A DNA stretch of 15,593 nt from DASWUD01 sp036401755 (GTDB lineage Bacteria > Pseudomonadota > Gammaproteobacteria > Thiohalomonadales > Thiohalomonadaceae): assembly GCA_036401755.1 (NCBI GenBank), contig DASWUD010000164.1:1-15593 (forward strand), read 5' to 3'. The position numbers were made by a program, and so were the translations under genes. This document shows positions 12,472 to 15,593 of the stretch, in pieces. The notes under the pieces were generated by a model, which saw only the letters and a program-made list of their open reading frames with translations, was not told the origin of the DNA and did no database searches. The number at the start of each line of letters is the position of its first letter. Position 1 is the stretch's first letter.

Positions 12472-13146
12472 TTAGAGTAGACCCTCCTCGGCGAGGGAGC
12501 GCGTTTCGCCATCACCGATGATGATGTGGTCCAGCAGGCGGATATCGACCAGTGCCAGGGCGCGCTTGAGCTGCTCGGTGATCTGCTGGTCGGCCCGGCT
12601 CGGCTCGGTGACCCCGGAGGGGTGGTTGTGGGCGACGATCAGGGCGGCGGCATTGAGGGCCAGGGCACGGCTCACCACCTCGCGCGGATGGACGCTGGCG
12701 CCATCGATGGTGCCGTGGAATAGCTCTTCGTAGCAGAGCACCCGGTTGCGGTTGTCCAGGAACAGCGCTGCGAACACCTCGCGGTGTTTTTCCCGCAAGT
12801 GGCTGGCGAGGTAGCGGCGGGTCTGATCGGGCGAGGTGAGGGCATCGCCGCGCTGCAGGGTGGAGAGCAGGTGGCGGCGGCTTAGCTCCAGGGCGGCCTG
12901 CAGCTGGGCGTATTTGGCGGTGCCCAGCCCCTTGGCAGTGCAGAAGGTGGCGTGGTCCGCCTCCAGCAGCCGGCGCAGGCTGCCGAAGTGGCCGAGCAGG
13001 CTGCGCGCCAAGTCGACGGCACTCTGGCCGGGCAAGCCGGTGCGCAGAAAGATCGCCAGCAACTCGGCGTCAGAGAGGGCCTGCGGCCCCTTGTCGAGCA
13101 GTTTTTCCCGCGGCCGCTCGTCGGCCGGCCAGTCGCGAATCGTCAT
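12472..13146 (-). CDS. radC: RadC family JAMM/UPF0758 protein
   Basis: RadC-family proteins carry a JAB1/MPN (JAMM) metalloprotease-like domain; the old link to DNA repair is doubted and the cellular role is unsettled. With this start the product is 224 residues (E. coli homologue about 222). An N-terminal helix-hairpin-helix-type region (about 1-95) precedes the JAMM domain, whose metal motif is HNHPSG with His173, His175 and Asp186. The start MTIRDWPADERPREK is the family opening and has GGGAGG about 7 bases before it; the frame extends 20 codons further upstream across the promoter region without family similarity. It is divergent from coaBC. Confidence 0.95.
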   Translation of the reverse strand: MTIRDWPADERPREKLLDKGPQALSDAELLAIFLRTGLPGQSAVDLARSLLGHFGSLRRLLEADHATFCTAKGLGTAKYAQLQAALELSRRHLLSTLQRGDALTSPDQTRRYLASHLREKHREVFAALFLDNRNRVLCYEELFHGTIDGASVHPREVVSRALALNAAALIVAHNHPSGVTEPSRADQQITEQLKRALALVDIRLLDHIIIGDGETRSLAEEGLL

Positions 13147-13176
13147 GGTCCACCTCCCTGTGGATTGGTATGGCTG

Positions 13177-13206
13177 ACTATAGTGGGTACTCGCTCCCCC
13201 ATGCAA
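13177..13206 (-). promoter_or_regulatory. Candidate radC promoter with a palindromic -10
   Basis: On the minus strand TTGCAT (13201-13206) and TATAGT (13177-13182) are 18 bases apart, about 30 bases before the radC start. The -10 lies in the 8-base palindrome ACTATAGT (13177-13184), so the plus strand also reads TATAGT (13179-13184), about 67 bases before coaBC. The plus-strand -35 position (CCCTGT) is poor. A shared bidirectional promoter is possible. Confidence 0.5.
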
Positions 13207-13251
13207 TGGCCACTGCTTGCTGTGGCCGCCTTCTGATAAACTCGCACACCT

Positions 13252-14463
13252 ATGAATGATCTCGCCGACAAACGGATCCTGCTGGGCATCAGCGGCGGGA
13301 TCGCCGCCTACAAGAGCGCCGAGCTGGTGCGCCTTCTGCGCCGCGCCGGGGCCGAGGTGCGGGTGGTGATGACCGAGGCAGCCGGTCAGTTCATCACGCC
13401 GATGACTCTACAGGCCCTCTCCGGCCATCCGGTGCGCCAGGCGCTGTTCGACCCGGCCCACGAGGCAGCGATGGGCCACATCGAGCTGGCGCGCTGGGCC
13501 GACCAGGTGATCGTCGCCCCGGCCAGCGCCGATTTCATCGCCCGGCTGGCGGCCGGCATGGCCGACGACCTGCTCACCACCCTCTGCCTGGCCACGACCG
13601 CGCCGCTGCTGCTGGCGCCGGCCATGAACCACCGCATGTGGCTGGCACCGGTGACCCAGGAGAATGTGCTGCGCCTCCAGGGGCGTGGTGTGCAGATGGT
13701 CGGCCCCGCCAGTGGCGAACAGGCGTGTGGCGAGAGCGGCCCCGGGCGCATGGTCGAACCAGCCGAGATCGTGGCGGTGCTCGTGAGCGCTTCACACAGC
13801 GGACCGCTGGCCGGGGTGCGGGTGACGGTGACCGCTGGTCCTACCCGTGAACCGCTCGACCCGGTGCGCTTCATCAGCAACCGCAGCTCGGGAAAGATGG
13901 GTTTCGCGGTGGCCGCGGCAGCGGCAGCTGCCGGAGCCCGGGTGCGCCTGGTCTCAGGTCCGGTATCATTGCCGGCTCCGCCGGGCGTGGAGCGGGTCGA
14001 TGTGGAGAGCGCGGCGCAGATGCTCGCTGCTGTACTGGCCGATCCTGGCGAGATCTTTATCGCTGCTGCGGCGGTGGCCGACTATCGTCCGGCCCGGCTA
14101 GCTGCCGAGAAGATCAAGAAAAGTAAAGACTCGCTTACGCTGGAGCTCAGCCGCAACGAGGATATCGTGGCGACGGTGGCCGCGTTACCCGGACGTCCCT
14201 TCACCATTGGTTTTGCCGCCGAGACCGAGAGGCTGGCAGAGCATGCCCGTGACAAACTGGCACGCAAGAGGCTCGACCTGGTGGCCGCCAACTGGGTGGG
14301 TGCCCAGGCGGAAGGTGGCGGCTTCGACAGTGACGAAAACGCCCTGGAGCTGTTCTGGCCCGGTGGTCACCGCTCGCTGGCGCGCGGCGCCAAGGAGCGT
14401 TTGGCCGTCCAACTGATTGATGAGATCGCCCGCCTCTACGGTGAGCGCCAACCACATAACTGA
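13252..14463 (+). CDS. coaBC: Bifunctional CoaBC (coenzyme A biosynthesis)
   Basis: CoaBC joins cysteine to 4'-phosphopantothenate (CoaB, CTP-dependent) and decarboxylates the product (CoaC, FMN-dependent). The 403-residue product has both halves. The CoaC part has SGGIAAYK (14-21), the catalytic His76 in GHIELARWAD, PASADF (90-95), PAMNHRMW (123-130) and the active-site Cys159 in ACGESGPGRM. The CoaB part has TAGPTRE (194-200), ISNRSSGKMG (208-217) with Asn210, FAAET (321-325), and a Lys-rich KIKK (287-290) where the catalytic Lys289 lies. No clear Shine-Dalgarno precedes the ATG. It is 10 bases before dut and clearly in one operon with it. Confidence 0.97.
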   Translation: MNDLADKRILLGISGGIAAYKSAELVRLLRRAGAEVRVVMTEAAGQFITPMTLQALSGHPVRQALFDPAHEAAMGHIELARWADQVIVAPASADFIARLAAGMADDLLTTLCLATTAPLLLAPAMNHRMWLAPVTQENVLRLQGRGVQMVGPASGEQACGESGPGRMVEPAEIVAVLVSASHSGPLAGVRVTVTAGPTREPLDPVRFISNRSSGKMGFAVAAAAAAAGARVRLVSGPVSLPAPPGVERVDVESAAQMLAAVLADPGEIFIAAAAVADYRPARLAAEKIKKSKDSLTLELSRNEDIVATVAALPGRPFTIGFAAETERLAEHARDKLARKRLDLVAANWVGAQAEGGGFDSDENALELFWPGGHRSLARGAKERLAVQLIDEIARLYGERQPHN

Positions 14464-14473
14464 AGAAACGGAC

Positions 14474-14929
14474 ATGCACGCCATCCAATTGAAGATCCTC
14501 GATCCGCGCCTCGGCAACGAGATCCCGCTGCCCGAATACGCCACGGGAGGTTCCGCCGGCCTCGACCTGCGCGCCTGCGTGGCGGGGCCGCTGGAGATCA
14601 AGCCGGGCGAGTCGCACCTCATCCCCACCGGCTTTGCCATCCACATCGGCGATCCTTCCCTCGCGGCGGTGCTGTTGCCGCGCTCCGGGCTCGGCCACAA
14701 GAAGGGGATCGTGCTCGGCAATCTGGTCGGGCTCATCGACTCCGACTACCAGGGGCAGCTCTTCGTCTCCTGCTGGAATCGCGGCCAGGAGAGCTTCACC
14801 GTGCAGGTGGGCGAGCGCATCGCGCAGATGGTCTTCGTGCCGGTGGTGCAGGCCCGCTTCGAGGTGGTAGCCGAATTTGAAGAGAGCGCGCGTGGCGAGG
14901 GTGGTTTCGGCCATACCGGTCACCATTGA
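14474..14929 (+). CDS. dut: dUTP pyrophosphatase
   Basis: Dut hydrolyses dUTP to dUMP, keeping uracil out of DNA and feeding dTMP synthesis; it acts as a trimer. With the ATG at 14474 the product is 151 residues, the same as E. coli. All five motifs are present: AGLDLRA (28-34), PRSGLGHKKGI (69-79), GNLVGLIDSDYQG (82-94) with the catalytic Asp pair, RIAQMVF (115-121) and RGEGGFGHTG (140-149). An in-frame ATG at 14417 would put 19 residues inside coaBC without family similarity, so it is rejected. The Shine-Dalgarno is weak (GAAGAAACGG). It lies 10 bases after coaBC. Confidence 0.97.
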   Translation: MHAIQLKILDPRLGNEIPLPEYATGGSAGLDLRACVAGPLEIKPGESHLIPTGFAIHIGDPSLAAVLLPRSGLGHKKGIVLGNLVGLIDSDYQGQLFVSCWNRGQESFTVQVGERIAQMVFVPVVQARFEVVAEFEESARGEGGFGHTGHH

Positions 14930-14962
14930 ATCAAGAGATCCAATTGTTAGGGGAGCAGCAGC

Positions 14963-15593
14963 TTGGCCATTCCATCCTCCATCTTTCGTACCTATGACAT
15001 TCGCGGCGTGGTCACCAAGGGCTTCGATGCCGAGGCGGTCCACGCCGTCGGTCGCGCCCTGGGCAGCGAAGCCCTCAAGCGCGGCCAGCGCCGCATCGCC
15101 ATCGCCCGTGACGGACGCCTTTCCGGTCCGTCGCTGCTCGCCGCATTGCGCGATGGCCTGCTCGCCACCGGCATCGATGTGATCGAGATCGGCTGCGTGC
15201 CGACCCCGGTGCTCTACTACGCGGCCCACACCCGCGCCGATGGCAATGGCGTGATGCTCACCGGCAGCCACAATCCGCCCGATTACAATGGCCTGAAGAT
15301 GATGCTGGGCGGCGAGACGCTTGCTTCCGAGGCGATCCAGGCATTGCGCCAGCGCATCGAAGCGAACGATTACGCATCAGGCAAAGGTCAGCTTTCCCAT
15401 GCGGATCTGGGCGAGGGCTACATCACGCGTATCGTCGGTGACGTGAAGCTCAAGCGGCCGCTCAAGCTGGTGGTCGATTGCGGCAACGGTGCCGCCGGCG
15501 AGCTGGCGCCCAAGCTGTTTCGTGCGCTGGGCTGCGAGGTGATCGAACTGTTCTGCGACATCGACGGCAACTTCCCCAACCACCATCCTGATC
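14963..15593 (+). CDS. algC: Phosphomannomutase/phosphoglucomutase AlgC type, 5' part
   Basis: AlgC interconverts hexose 1- and 6-phosphates (mannose and glucose) for exopolysaccharide, LPS core and alginate-type precursors. About 210 codons are in the window; the family is about 460. The start is TTG at 14963-14965, supported by AGGGGAG seven bases upstream and by the family N terminus (IPSSIFRTYDIRGVV); no ATG is available at that place. The catalytic phosphoserine is Ser102 in TGSHNPPDYNG, and the segment ending GNFPNHHPD closely resembles Pseudomonas AlgC from memory. The metal-binding DGDGD loop lies beyond the window edge. It lies 33 bases after dut. Length beyond the edge cannot be judged. 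Confidence 0.93.
   Translation, partial: MAIPSSIFRTYDIRGVVTKGFDAEAVHAVGRALGSEALKRGQRRIAIARDGRLSGPSLLAALRDGLLATGIDVIEIGCVPTPVLYYAAHTRADGNGVMLTGSHNPPDYNGLKMMLGGETLASEAIQALRQRIEANDYASGKGQLSHADLGEGYITRIVGDVKLKRPLKLVVDCGNGAAGELAPKLFRALGCEVIELFCDIDGNFPNHHPD

Noticed and set aside
14201..15271. Minus-strand open frame of 356 codons
   Set aside because: It is antisense to coaBC, dut and algC, each with complete catalytic motifs on the plus strand.
1..15593. CRISPR arrays, tRNA or rRNA genes, riboswitches, prophage genes
   Set aside because: I found no regularly spaced repeats, no tRNA-like cloverleaf or rRNA segment, no known riboswitch core and no phage or conjugation genes on either strand.

Overview
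The window is chromosomal DNA from a GC-rich gammaproteobacterium. Gene content and order mix two familiar layouts. From memory of the family, gmk-rpoZ-spoT, rph-yicC and radC/rpmB-rpmG/coaBC-dut resemble enterobacteria, while dut followed by algC resembles Pseudomonas and its relatives. Nothing in composition or gene order suggests a prophage, plasmid or genomic island. I cannot name the species; a sulfur-oxidising or Chromatiales-like lineage would fit, but that is a guess.

Left end (1-1112, minus strand): the 5' part of a TRAP transporter large permease and the complete small permease, with start and stop overlapping by one base. No periplasmic binding protein gene lies upstream, where it often sits. 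A gene-free stretch of about 400 bases follows (1113-1517). It holds an AT-rich tract and a cluster of DnaA-box sequences, including two perfect boxes facing each other across 5 bases. This is the most unusual non-coding signal here.

Centre-left (1518-7756, minus strand): nine genes in one direction. In transcription order they are a Ser/Thr kinase, a PP2C phosphatase, rph (RNase PH), rdgB (XTP/dITP pyrophosphatase), hemW (radical SAM haem chaperone), a Rof-like Rho antiterminator, a small two-helix membrane protein, a LOG-family nucleosidase and a small exported DUF2782 protein. A long near-perfect palindrome separates rph from rdgB and could terminate transcription. A perfect -10 hexamer lies in front of the LOG gene, so this is probably several overlapping transcription units.

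Centre-right (7856-11869, plus strand): yicC, gmk, rpoZ and spoT. GMP kinase, the RNA polymerase omega subunit and the ppGpp synthase/hydrolase sit together, which is coherent for the stringent response. spoT ends at a strong bidirectional terminator shared with the convergent rpmB-rpmG operon (ribosomal proteins L28 and L33, minus strand), which has a clear extended -10 promoter just past the end of radC.

Right end (12472-15593): radC (minus) diverges from coaBC-dut-algC (plus). The radC promoter candidate has a palindromic -10 that could serve both directions. algC begins with TTG and is cut by the window end.

Most genes are core housekeeping. The parts that merit a second look are the DnaA-box cluster, the rph-rdgB palindrome, the kinase/phosphatase pair with a changed HRD motif, and the unknown membrane protein beside the Rof homologue.
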